Shown: piece by piece, positions 9,043 to 17,527 of the stretch
Position numbering within the stretch: the stretch's first letter is position 1
How the letters are laid out: each line of letters starts with the position of its first letter
Source of the DNA: Actinomycetes bacterium
Lineage (GTDB): Bacteria > Actinomycetota > Actinomycetes > Actinomycetales > Cellulomonadaceae
DNA: 36,147 bases
Direction: 5' to 3'
Assembly: GCA_021778635.1 (NCBI GenBank)
Contig: JAJYCD010000032.1
Coordinates: forward strand, 1 to 36,147
The notes under the pieces: generated by a model
What the model was told of the DNA's origin: nothing
The model's input: the letters and a program-made list of their open reading frames with translations, nothing else
The model's database searches: none
Position numbers and translations under genes: made by a program

Positions 9043-9222
9043 CGAGGCTCCTCTGGTGGGCGGTGCGACGGCAGCCACCACGGTCGGGCGCGGCCGCTCA
9101 CTCCACCGTAGGGCCCGCGAGGGGTGCACGCGCGTGCGCCGACACGCCGCCCGGGCGTCGGCGTCGGCGTCGGCCGGCCGCGCGCGGTGACGACGCGGCG
9201 TCGGGTCGAGGAGGACGTGGAG

Positions 9223-10101
9223 CTACGCGACGCTCGCGGGCACCCGGACGTCGCCGGCGGCCGCGTGCGGCGTCGCGGCGTCGTTCGCGGGGGTGGTGCC
9301 GCGCGTGCCGGGGACGCCCGTGAACCACCCGGCGGCCACGGCGAACGCGACCCCGACGAAGATCGCCCCGCCGACCAGGTTGCCCGCGCCGACCACGAGC
9401 ATGTTGCGGCCGAACTGCCCCCAGCCGGTCTGCGGGAGCCCGCCGATGAGTCCCAGCCCGAACGTCGTCATGTTCGCGACCACGTGCTCGAACCCCGACG
9501 TGATGAACGCGAGCAGGCACCAGAAGATGACGGCGAGCTTCGCACCCTCGCTCTGCAGGCGTGCGGCGGCCCAGATCGCGAGGCAGACGAGCATGTTGCA
9601 CAGGACGCCGCGCCAGAACAGCTGGGCGTCGGTCTCGGCCGCCTTGTGCTCGAGCATCGAGGCGATCATCCTGCCGCCCGGCGTCCCGGGCGCGAGGACA
9701 CCGCTCGCATCGACCATCGCCGCGAACACGAACGCGCCGGCCATGTTCCCGACGAAGGAGAAGCCGAGCGTCCCGCCGGCGCGACCCCAGGAGATCGAAC
9801 GGCCGAGCGCACCCTGGGTGAGCGTCATCATGTTGGAGGTCGCCAGCTCGCCGCCGGCGGCGACCACGAGGGTCAGCGCGACGCCGAACACGAGCCCTGA
9901 CACGAGCTTGGACCACGGAGACCCGGCCGCGTCGAGCGGACCCGCGGCGCTGACCATCAGCACCACCGCCACGCCGATGAACGACCCGGCGAGCATCGCC
10001 TGGACGAGGTACGGCAGCGGGCGTGAGATGGAACCGGCCTTCTTCTGGGCGGTCGCCACCTGGGCGTTCAGGGTCTCGGGGAGTGTCAGCACGGGGTCCA
10101 T
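9223..10101 (-). CDS. Formate/nitrite transporter (FNT) family channel
   Basis: FNT proteins are pentameric inner-membrane channels for small monovalent anions (formate, nitrite, hydrosulfide). From the ATG at 10101 the protein has 292 aa and six hydrophobic segments. Family signatures are GGELATSNMM, LCNMLVCLAIW, SGFEHVVANM (with the central pore histidine) and GNLVGGAIFVG. The sequence does not tell which anion is carried. The gene lies 67 bp downstream of a 3-mercaptopyruvate-type sulfurtransferase on the same strand, which would suit hydrosulfide. The formate-linked NrdD-type reductase encoded 15 kb away would suit formate. No clear Shine-Dalgarno precedes the ATG. In-frame upstream codons (to 10380) run antisense-like through the neighbour and are not supported. 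Confidence 0.9.
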   Translation of the reverse strand: MDPVLTLPETLNAQVATAQKKAGSISRPLPYLVQAMLAGSFIGVAVVLMVSAAGPLDAAGSPWSKLVSGLVFGVALTLVVAAGGELATSNMMTLTQGALGRSISWGRAGGTLGFSFVGNMAGAFVFAAMVDASGVLAPGTPGGRMIASMLEHKAAETDAQLFWRGVLCNMLVCLAIWAAARLQSEGAKLAVIFWCLLAFITSGFEHVVANMTTFGLGLIGGLPQTGWGQFGRNMLVVGAGNLVGGAIFVGVAFAVAAGWFTGVPGTRGTTPANDAATPHAAAGDVRVPASVA

Positions 10102-10128
10102 CGTCGGGGGCCGGGCACGGGCGCCCGT

Positions 10129-10172
10129 GGGACCAAGGGCGGCCCACACCCCCGCTCGCGTGTGAGTCTCAC
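10129..10172. promoter_or_regulatory. Candidate operator region upstream of the FNT gene
   Basis: Two elements lie 28-71 bases upstream of the ATG. gggaccaagggc (10129-10140) shares GGGACCAAGG with the nrdD palindrome but has only one good half-site. gtgagtctcac (10162-10172) is a perfect 11-bp palindrome that overlaps the stop codon of the sulfurtransferase gene. The gap is short (10102-10168), so these could act on an FNT-specific promoter. Confidence 0.35.
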
Positions 10173-11035
10173 CACCCGGCCGACGGGCGTCGCCCCTCGG
10201 CCGGGTGCGTCGTGCCGGTCTCCACGCGTCGGTGGGGATCGGATCCGTAGGCGGACCAGCCACCGACGAAGAGTCGTCCGTGCCCCATGCCGAGATGCTC
10301 GAGCGTGAGGAGGACGTGGCATGCGGTGATGCCGGAGCCGCAGTAGGCCACGACGCCCTGACCCGAGTGCACTCCGGCATCGGTGAGGTGCACGCGGATC
10401 TGGTCGAGCGGGAGCAGCCGTCCGTCCGGATCCAGGTTGGCGCGACACGGGACGTTCACGGCGCCCGGGACGTGCCCGGGACGTGCGTCGACCGGGTCGG
10501 CCCGTCCCTCGAAGCGGTCCCGGTCGCGCGCGTCCACGACGACCGACGCGTGCGCGCCGAGGTCGTCCAGCCCGGCCAGGTGCTCCGCGGGCCACGGGCG
10601 GACGGCGACGTCGGCGCGGGCGAGGTGCGGCTCCTCGGTGGTCAGGGCGCCCCGGTAGGCGGACAGGCCGCCGTCGAGCACCGCAGCGCGGCGACCGGTC
10701 ACCCGCAGCATCCACACGAGGCGCGCGGCGATGACTCCGCCTGCGTCGTCGTAGGCGACCACGGTGTCCGCGTCACCGATGCCGAGCGAGGCCATGCCCT
10801 CGCTGAAGACCTCGGGGGCGGGCAGCGGGTTGCGACCGCCATCGGGAGTCGCGGGCCCCGCGAGCCAGCGGTCCAGGTCGACGAACACGGCGCCGGGCAG
10901 ATGACCGCGCGCGTAGGCCGTGCTGCCCGAACGACCGTCGAGGTACCAGCGCACGTCCGCGAGGACCGTGCGGCCGGGGAGCCGCCCGAGCTCGCCGAGT
11001 GCGATGAAGGGAGGGACGGCGTGGACGCTGGTCAT
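10169..11035 (-). CDS. Two-domain rhodanese-type sulfurtransferase (3-mercaptopyruvate type)
   Basis: This 288-aa protein has two rhodanese domains. The N-terminal one (about residues 10-130) is structural, with the strand ADVRWYLDGRSGSTAYARGH. The C-terminal one (about 155-275) carries the active-site loop CGSGITA at 232-238, with C232 as the persulfide-forming cysteine. CGSG(V/I)TA is the loop type of 3-mercaptopyruvate sulfurtransferases, whereas thiosulfate sulfurtransferases have CRKG. It would transfer sulfane sulfur to cyanide, thiols or a protein acceptor. The ATG at 11035 has no obvious Shine-Dalgarno. The last codons form a strong hairpin. The gene is divergent from the Old Yellow Enzyme gene. 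Confidence 0.9.
   Translation of the reverse strand: MTSVHAVPPFIALGELGRLPGRTVLADVRWYLDGRSGSTAYARGHLPGAVFVDLDRWLAGPATPDGGRNPLPAPEVFSEGMASLGIGDADTVVAYDDAGGVIAARLVWMLRVTGRRAAVLDGGLSAYRGALTTEEPHLARADVAVRPWPAEHLAGLDDLGAHASVVVDARDRDRFEGRADPVDARPGHVPGAVNVPCRANLDPDGRLLPLDQIRVHLTDAGVHSGQGVVAYCGSGITACHVLLTLEHLGMGHGRLFVGGWSAYGSDPHRRVETGTTHPAEGRRPSAGW
10173..10207 (-). terminator. Hairpin inside the 3' end of the sulfurtransferase gene
   Basis: The 11-bp perfect arms cacccggccga (10173-10183) and tcggccgggtg (10197-10207) enclose a second gggc/gccc stem. The hairpin encodes the last residues of the sulfurtransferase, just before its stop, so it could end or attenuate transcription before the FNT gene. 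No T tract follows. Confidence 0.6.
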
Positions 11036-11060
11036 CGCGCCACGCTAACGGTGGATTCCA

Positions 11061-11094
11061 CGATATGAAAGCAATCGTCTCATCTATCGATATG
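11061..11094. promoter_or_regulatory. AT-rich divergent control region with direct and inverted repeats
   Basis: This is the most AT-rich stretch of the neighbourhood, between the divergent sulfurtransferase and Old Yellow Enzyme genes. cgatatg occurs at 11061-11067 and again at 11088-11094. Between them atgaaagcaatcgtctcat (11065-11083) is an imperfect inverted repeat, ATGA(N)11TCAT. A minus-strand TATCGT and a plus-strand TATGGT could be -10 elements. It looks like a promoter pair with an operator; the binding protein is unknown. Confidence 0.45.
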
Positions 11095-11185
11095 GTCGGT
11101 GTCGTCGCACGTGGCGAGTCAGGTCTGACGACCTCGTGTCGAACGGGCGGGAATGCGCGCCCCGGTGTCGTGGTTCGGAACCTGC

Positions 11186-12268
11186 GTGAGCCGACTCTTC
11201 GACACCCTGACCCTGCGTGGCACGACCTTCCCGAACCGGGTCTGGCTCGCCCCGATGTGCCAGTACTCCGCGATCGACGGCGTGCCGAACGACTGGCACC
11301 TGGTGCACCTCGGCTCGCACGCGATCGGCGGTTTCGGGCTGCTGCTCACCGAGGCGACGGCCGTCGTCCCCGAAGGGCGGATCACGCCGTACGACGTCGG
11401 ACTCTGGAACGACGACCAGGCCCGGGCCTGGTCGCGGGTCGTGGAGTTCGTGCACGAGCGCGGGGCGTTGATCGGCGTCCAGCTCGCGCACGCCGGGCGC
11501 AAGGCGTCGACGTCGCGACCCTGGGACGGTCGGCACGGGACCATCCCCGCCGACGGCACCCCCGTCGGCGGCTGGACGGCCGTCGGCCCGTCGCCGATCG
11601 CGTTCGTGGGCTACGACGTCCCCGCCGCGCTGACCCTCGACCAGATCAGCGCGATCCCGCGGGCGTTCGCCGACGCCGCCCGCCGCGCCGACTCGGCAGG
11701 CTTCGACGTCGTCGAGGTGCACGCCGCTCACGGCTACCTGCTCCACCAGTTCCTGTCCCCGCTGTCGAACGCGCGTGCGGATGCCTACGGCGGTCCGCTC
11801 GAGAACCGCGCGCGACTGCTCGTCGAGACGGTCGACGCCGTCCGAGCCGTCTGGCCGGACGACCGCCCCGTCTTCGTCCGGGTGTCCGCGACCGACTGGG
11901 TCGACGGCGGCCTGACGACCGAGGAGACGACCGTCGTCGCCGAGGTGCTCCGCGAGCACGGCGTCGACCTCGTGGACGTCTCGAGCGGTGGGAACGTCCC
12001 GGCGGAGATCCCGCTGGAACCGGGGTACCAGGTGCCGCTCGCCCGCGCGGTCCGCGAGCGGGCCGGGCTCCCGGTGTCCGCGGTCGGCCTGATCACGACT
12101 CCCGAGCAGGCCGAGAGCGTGCTCGCCGACGGCTCGGCCGACGCCGTGATGCTGGCCCGCGTCGCGCTCCGCGAACCGGGCTGGCCGTTGAGCGCCGCCC
12201 GGGCTCTCGGTGTCCCCGTGGCCGACGCCCGCTGGCAACCCCAGTACGTGCGCGCGGCTCTGTCCTGA
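11186..12268 (+). CDS. Old Yellow Enzyme, YqjM-type NADPH:flavin oxidoreductase
   Basis: This is an FMN ene-reductase that reduces activated C=C bonds. The protein has 360 aa from the GTG at 11186, whose product MSRLFDTLTLRGTTFPNRVW begins exactly where this family begins; the ATG at 11153 adds 11 unaligned residues. YqjM-type marks are APMCQYSA with C25 (the redox-tuning cysteine), QLAHAGRKAS at about 99-108, and the substrate-binding pair H179/H182 in EVHAAHGYLLHQFLSP. SNARADAYGG and a C-terminal ADAVMLARVALREPGWP (phosphate-binding region of the barrel) complete the TIM barrel. It is divergent from the sulfurtransferase. The physiological substrate is unknown; electrophile detoxification is the usual guess. 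Confidence 0.93.
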   Translation: MSRLFDTLTLRGTTFPNRVWLAPMCQYSAIDGVPNDWHLVHLGSHAIGGFGLLLTEATAVVPEGRITPYDVGLWNDDQARAWSRVVEFVHERGALIGVQLAHAGRKASTSRPWDGRHGTIPADGTPVGGWTAVGPSPIAFVGYDVPAALTLDQISAIPRAFADAARRADSAGFDVVEVHAAHGYLLHQFLSPLSNARADAYGGPLENRARLLVETVDAVRAVWPDDRPVFVRVSATDWVDGGLTTEETTVVAEVLREHGVDLVDVSSGGNVPAEIPLEPGYQVPLARAVRERAGLPVSAVGLITTPEQAESVLADGSADAVMLARVALREPGWPLSAARALGVPVADARWQPQYVRAALS

Positions 12269-12322
12269 CCGATCGCGTGACGCCGGGCCGGTCGCTCCGT
12301 CGGCGGGTCGGACGGTCGGGCC

Positions 12323-12412
12323 GTCGACGGTTGGGGTCCCGTCGACGGTTGGGGTCCCGTCGACGGCCCGAGCCCGGTCGACGGTTCGGGCCCGGTCGAC
12401 GGTTCGGGTCTC
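12323..12412. repeat. 18-bp tandem repeat, five copies, between convergent genes
   Basis: Units start at 12323, 12341, 12359, 12377 and 12395. All begin gtcgacgg and then vary: ttggggtccc twice, cccgagcccg once, ttcgggcccg or ttcgggtctc in the last two. GTCGAC is itself palindromic and the GGGCCC segments allow many hairpins, so the array may also serve as the terminator region for the converging genes. The last copy runs into the stop codon of the EAL/HDOD gene. Confidence 0.9.
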
Positions 12413-13679
12413 AGAAGCCGGCGATCGCGTCCCAGCGTTCGTCCGCGCGGCGGACCGCCGTCAGGTACGCCTCGACGATCGCGTTGTCGTCGTCGTCGTC
12501 GTCGCCGTCGCCCTCGTCGTCGCCCAGGTCGGCCCGGTCGCCCAGGTCGGCCCGGTCGTCGAGCGAGGCGGCCTCGTACTCGAGCGTGGTCCGGAGCGCC
12601 TGCCCGAGCGCTCCGGCGCGGTGGACGAGGGCGTCGTACAGGCGGTCGTCGAGGGACAGGCGCGCGGCGACCTCGGCGAGCGGGAGATCGGTGAAGGCGT
12701 CGAGGGTCGACATCAGGCCGACGGTGAACGCCGACTCGCGGTCGGCGCGGCTCGCCACACCGCCGCCCCCGTCCGCGAGGAGAGCGGACGTCATCTCCGC
12801 CCGGACCAGCGCCTGACGGCTCAGCTCCGGCGGCTTCCCGGTCGCACCGACCAGCACGAGGAGCGTGACGAGCTGACGTAGCCGCTCGGAGCCCAGGAGG
12901 ACGACTGCCTGGTGCAGCGAGCCGACGCGATGCTGCAGCGCCGCGAACCCGGAGTTGACGGACTGCAGCACCTTCTGCGCAAGCATCACGTCCGTCCCGA
13001 CGAGCGCCGCGAGGTCGGCCGGCTCGGCGGCAGGATCGTGCAGCCGGGCGAGCACCGCGAGAACCGCCTGCATCCCCGCCGGTATCGACCGGGACGTGAG
13101 GACCTGCGGTCGCGTGAAGAAGAACCCCTGCAACAGATCGGCGCCGGCGGCCATCGCCTCGGCAAGCTGTTCGGCGGTCTCGACCTTCTCGACCAGCACG
13201 GTCACTCCGGGTCGGCGCACGGCGGCGACGTGCGCCGACAGTCGGCCGGGCGGGATCGCCGGCAGCTCCAGCTTCACGACGTCGATCAGGTCGAGCAGCG
13301 CGTCGCGGCCGTCGCCCACCACGAAGTCGTCGAGCGCCACGACGTAGCCCTCGCCCCGCACCGCCCGCACCAGGTCCACCAGCTCCGGTGTCGGTTCGGC
13401 GCCCTCCAGGAGCTCGAGGACGACGCGGTCCGCGCCGATCAGCCGGTGTCCGCCGCCCGCGAGCAGCGCGGGGCTGACGTTGACCCACGCGCGCGCCTGC
13501 TGGACCGTCGACTCGAGGCCGAGGTCGACGAGCGCCTCGTACAGCACGCTGAACGTCGCGACGTCGTCGTCGGTCACGGTCGCCGGGCCGGTCGGGCGCG
13601 TCCGGTAGAGCAGCTCGTACCCGACGACCCTGAGCGCGCGGTCGAAGATCGGCTGCCGTGCCACGTACCGCAGCGCCAT
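12411..13679 (-). CDS. EAL-like/HDOD signalling protein (YuxH/CdgJ type)
   Basis: The 422-aa protein starts at the ATG at 13679, preceded by AGGGAG. Residues about 4-195 form a degenerate EAL-like domain: it begins ARQPIFDRALRVVGYELLYR, and the EAL signature is replaced by YELLYR, so no c-di-GMP hydrolysis is expected. Residues about 205-385 form an HDOD domain (LVGTDVMLAQKVLQSVNSGF, then HQAVVLLGSERLRQL). This pairing is the COG3434 family, in which characterised members act in motility or signalling as protein-protein modules. Near the C terminus (about 374-399) an acidic linker contains a duplicated RADLGD and a run of aspartates from a GTC microsatellite at about 12480-12500. The function here is unknown. 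Confidence 0.88.
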   Translation of the reverse strand: MALRYVARQPIFDRALRVVGYELLYRTRPTGPATVTDDDVATFSVLYEALVDLGLESTVQQARAWVNVSPALLAGGGHRLIGADRVVLELLEGAEPTPELVDLVRAVRGEGYVVALDDFVVGDGRDALLDLIDVVKLELPAIPPGRLSAHVAAVRRPGVTVLVEKVETAEQLAEAMAAGADLLQGFFFTRPQVLTSRSIPAGMQAVLAVLARLHDPAAEPADLAALVGTDVMLAQKVLQSVNSGFAALQHRVGSLHQAVVLLGSERLRQLVTLLVLVGATGKPPELSRQALVRAEMTSALLADGGGGVASRADRESAFTVGLMSTLDAFTDLPLAEVAARLSLDDRLYDALVHRAGALGQALRTTLEYEAASLDDRADLGDRADLGDDEGDGDDDDDDNAIVEAYLTAVRRADERWDAIAGF

Positions 13680-13821
13680 GGTGCTCCCTGTCAGGCTCTC
13701 AGTGTCCTCCCGCGCGGTCACGGTGCCCTCGTGTGCGTGACGAGGCCGTGACCGCGCGTCGTCCCTCCCGGTGCGCCACGCGGGCCCGGGACGTGATCCA
13801 GGCCGAGGACGTGACGGCCGG

Positions 13822-15294
<1,473 letters not shown>

Positions 15295-15350
15295 GGCCCC
15301 ATTGTTGACTACCTGAGCCGAAAGTCCCGGTTGCGCGGCTCCGGCGTGCT

Positions 15351-15400
15351 CTGCCGTCCTCTGCCGTGCTCTGCCGTGCTCTGCCGTCTTCTGCCGTGCT
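15351..15400. repeat. 10-bp tandem repeat, five copies, in a divergent promoter region
   Basis: Consecutive units at 15351, 15361, 15371, 15381 and 15391 read ctgccgtcct, ctgccgtgct (twice), ctgccgtctt and ctgccgtgct. They fill much of the gap (15295-15449) between the divergent malic enzyme and Fic-like genes. The period is close to one helical turn. Confidence 0.92.
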
Positions 15401-15449
15401 CTCTCGCGCTCCGCGCAGCCCGCTCGTGCGCCGCCGTACGCTCAGGCGC

Positions 15450-16286
15450 GTGACCGCCGATCCGCTGCTCGCCCTTGCCGACCTGCCGGGCGTGCGCGCG
15501 GCGATCGACGACGCCCGGTCCGCGTGCGAGCGGCTGCGCTGGCACGAGGCGTTCCGCCGACGAGGGCGCGAGGTGCGCGCCGAGGCGGGGATCCGCGCGG
15601 CGCGTGCGAGCGCCGGGCTCGAGGGGGCGCGGGTCCCCGTCGACCGGGTACGGGCGATGGCCATCGGCGCCGCGGGTACGGGGGGTACCGACGCCCTCGT
15701 CCGGGGGTCGTTGCAGGCGCACGTGGTCGTCGAGTCGCTGATGCCGGAGCTGGGTGCCCGGTCCGCGCCGCCGATGCCGCCGTTCTCCCAGCTGCTCGCG
15801 ACGATCCACCGGGCCGCGACCGGGGGTTGGCTCGAGGAGGGGTCGGTCGGCCGACTCCGCTCCCACGACGTCCCCGACGACCTGCGCGGCCTGGGCGAGG
15901 CTCCGCCGGCTTCTGCCGTCGCCGCCCGGATCGCGCTCCTGGGCGAGGTGATCGACGGCTCACGGGCTCCCGCGCTCGTGGTCGCGGCCGTCGCGCACGG
16001 CGAGCTGCTCGTGCTCCGCCCGTTCCAGGCCGGGAACGGGACGGTCGCGCGGGCGCTGTTCCGGCTGCTGCTGACCCGAGGTGGGCTCGACCCCACCGGC
16101 TGCGTGCTCGCGGACGAGGTCTGGGCCTCGGCACCGAACCCGTACCTCGGAGCGGCCGCGCGACTCGCGACCGGGACGTCGGACGGCGCCGCCGTCTGGC
16201 TTCGCACGTGCGCCGACGCCGTCGCCTCCGGTGCGGTTCGGGCGGTCACCGTCGCGGACGCGGTCAGGTCAGGGCGGATCGGCTGA
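15450..16286 (+). CDS. Fic-fold protein with a degenerate active site
   Basis: The protein has 278 aa from the GTG at 15450. Fic enzymes transfer AMP or other groups using HPFx(D/E)GNGRxxR. Here the corresponding loop, preceded by the helix VVAAVAHGELLVL, is RPFQAGNGTVAR (190-201): the catalytic histidine is an arginine (R190) and the GNGR arginine is a threonine. Upstream, SAGLEG (54-59) fits the (S/T)xxxE(G/N) inhibitory helix motif of regulated Fic proteins. So fold and regulatory helix appear kept while catalysis is probably lost or changed. It lies next to the 6S-like RNA region and the HAD-IB/ssd/tad cluster. Codon use matches its neighbours. The GTG start has only a weak Shine-Dalgarno; an ATG at 15366 would extend the protein into the 10-bp repeats. 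Confidence 0.7.
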   Translation: MTADPLLALADLPGVRAAIDDARSACERLRWHEAFRRRGREVRAEAGIRAARASAGLEGARVPVDRVRAMAIGAAGTGGTDALVRGSLQAHVVVESLMPELGARSAPPMPPFSQLLATIHRAATGGWLEEGSVGRLRSHDVPDDLRGLGEAPPASAVAARIALLGEVIDGSRAPALVVAAVAHGELLVLRPFQAGNGTVARALFRLLLTRGGLDPTGCVLADEVWASAPNPYLGAAARLATGTSDGAAVWLRTCADAVASGAVRAVTVADAVRSGRIG

Positions 16287-16289
16287 GAC

Positions 16290-16460
16290 GCAGAACAACG
16301 GCGCCCACGAGGACGCCGTTGCCTGACGAACGGTCGAGGGGTATCAGGCGTGCATCTGCGCTGCCGCGACGGGACGAGCCCGGTCGGCAGGTCCTATGCG
16401 TGGACCGTTCGCGCGTGGGTTCCCTCGACTCATTCAGTTGTCACTCCTTGGTACTCCCCC
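16290..16460 (-). ncRNA. Candidate 6S-like RNA (Ms1/MTS2823/scr3559 position)
   Basis: The 233-bp gap 16287-16519 has no credible gene but folds strongly. A long-range stem pairs gtcgaggg (16333-16340) with ccctcgac (16422-16429). Inside it lie hairpin ctgccg (16361-16366)/cggcag (16385-16390), with an inner cggg/cccg stem (16370-16373/16379-16382), and hairpin gtcc (16391-16394)/ggac (16402-16405). The terminator hairpin at 16296-16321 follows. In M. tuberculosis the 6S-like RNA MTS2823 lies just 3' of the HAD gene Rv3661, which adjoins ssd (Rv3660c); scr3559 of Streptomyces has the same kind of neighbours. Here the structure lies just 3' of the HAD-IB gene beside ssd. Those RNAs bind core RNA polymerase and accumulate in stationary phase. 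Strand and 5' end are inferred; no clear promoter was found. Confidence 0.5.
16296..16321. terminator. Intrinsic terminator after the Fic-like gene and for the opposing RNA
   Basis: The arms caacggcg (16296-16303) and cgccgttg (16314-16321) form an 8-bp stem with a 10-nt loop, ten bases after the Fic-like stop codon. On the minus strand the hairpin is followed by TTCTGCGTCT, a modest U-rich tail, so it may also end the minus-strand RNA proposed at 16290-16460. Confidence 0.75.
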
Positions 16461-16519
16461 CCGGCGCGAAAGGGAAGAGGCCCGAGCGTGTCGGGGGACG
16501 GTGCCGCGGCCGGTTGCCG

Positions 16520-17332
16520 TCAGGCCGGTCGGTCCCGGTACCACCGGATGACGCGCCACGCGACGAGCGTCGCGGCCGCCAGCACGGCGACGGTGCCGAC
16601 CGTGAGGACCGGCGCGGTCGGGTGCAGCCGCGCGCGCAGCGAGACCGGGCGACTGAAGGTCAGCACCGTCCAGCCGTTCTCGGCGGCGGCCCGGCGCATG
16701 CCGCGGTCGGGGTTGACCGCGAACCCGTGGCCCACGGCCGAGAGCATCGGCGCGTCGGTGATCGAGTCCGAGTACGCGTAGCTGGCATCGAGGTCGTAGC
16801 CCCGTTCGGCCGCGATCTCGCGGATGGCCTCGGCCTTCTGGTCGCCGTAGGCGTAGAAGTCGATCGCGCCGGTGTAGCGCCCGTCCTCGACCGTCATCCG
16901 GCTCGCGATGACGTGGTCGGCACCGAGCATCGCGGCGATCGGCGCGACGATCTCCGAGCCCGACGCGGACACGACCACGACGTCGTGACCGGCGGCGTGG
17001 TGGTCCTCGATGAGCGTCACGGCCTCGGCGTACACGGTGGGGTCGATGGACTGGTGCAGGGTCTCGGCGACGATCGAGGAGACCTGGGCGACGTCCCACC
17101 CGGTGACCATCGAGGACAGGTGGGCCCGCAGGCGCTCGGTCTGGTCGGCATCGGCGCCGCCGACGAGGTACAGGAACTGCGCGTACGCGGTGCGGAGCAC
17201 GTCCCGGCGCGTGATGAGCCCACCGGCGAGGAACGGGCGGGAGAACGCCACGGTGGAGGACGTCGCGATGATCGTCTTGTCGAGGTCGAAGAACGCGGCC
17301 GCGGTGGGACGTCGAACCGTGCTGCTGCTCAC
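16520..17332 (-). CDS. HAD-IB (SerB-like) hydrolase with C-terminal membrane anchor
   Basis: This 270-aa phosphatase-like protein has HAD motif I as FFDLDKTI (about residues 14-21), motif II in VVVSASGSEIV, the conserved lysine in GDQKAEAI, and motif III/IV as YAYSDSITDAPML, all typical of the HAD-IB subfamily. Unlike soluble SerB it ends in a hydrophobic helix (VLTVGTVAVLAAATLVAW) and a basic tail, so it is probably anchored in the membrane with the catalytic domain in the cytoplasm. The GTG at 17332 is chosen because GGGAGG lies four bases upstream; an ATG at 17374 is also in frame. It is divergent from ssd, an order kept in Mycobacterium (Rv3661/Rv3660c). The substrate is unknown. Confidence 0.88.
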   Translation of the reverse strand: MSSSTVRRPTAAAFFDLDKTIIATSSTVAFSRPFLAGGLITRRDVLRTAYAQFLYLVGGADADQTERLRAHLSSMVTGWDVAQVSSIVAETLHQSIDPTVYAEAVTLIEDHHAAGHDVVVVSASGSEIVAPIAAMLGADHVIASRMTVEDGRYTGAIDFYAYGDQKAEAIREIAAERGYDLDASYAYSDSITDAPMLSAVGHGFAVNPDRGMRRAAAENGWTVLTFSRPVSLRARLHPTAPVLTVGTVAVLAAATLVAWRVIRWYRDRPA

Positions 17333-17527
17333 CGGGCCTCCCGAGGCGGTGTCGATTGAGCCGAGCCTAGCCATCACGCGCGTGCCGACCTGGGCGCGTC
17401 GTGATCGGCCGCCCGCCGTAGGCCGCTCCCGCACCGGCGCGGTGCGTGCTCGGGCCGGTCCGCCGTCCGAGAAGACCACAGCTGCCTGTGCGGCCTGGAT
17501 CTGCACACGCACACGGGGGCCGGCACG

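Noticed and set aside
5206-9111. A 1301-codon plus-strand open frame.
   Set aside because: It runs antisense to acs and is Arg/Gly-rich with no motif; a shadow of GC-rich codons.
11084-12238. A long minus-strand open frame opposite the Old Yellow Enzyme gene.
   Set aside because: The plus-strand product has every YqjM-type motif; the opposite frame has none.
16344-16433. A 29-codon minus-strand open frame with AAGGAG upstream (MSRGNPRANGPRIG...).
   Set aside because: It lies wholly inside the structured region proposed as a 6S-like RNA, and its codons form the stems. A small protein is possible but less likely; conservation of the frame would reverse this.
16441-16500. A C7 run (16456-16462) suggesting the actinobacterial 6C RNA, which lies near ssd in mycobacteria.
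   Set aside because: 6C needs two hairpins with C-rich loops. Only one C run is present and it is better placed in a stem with G-rich sequence.
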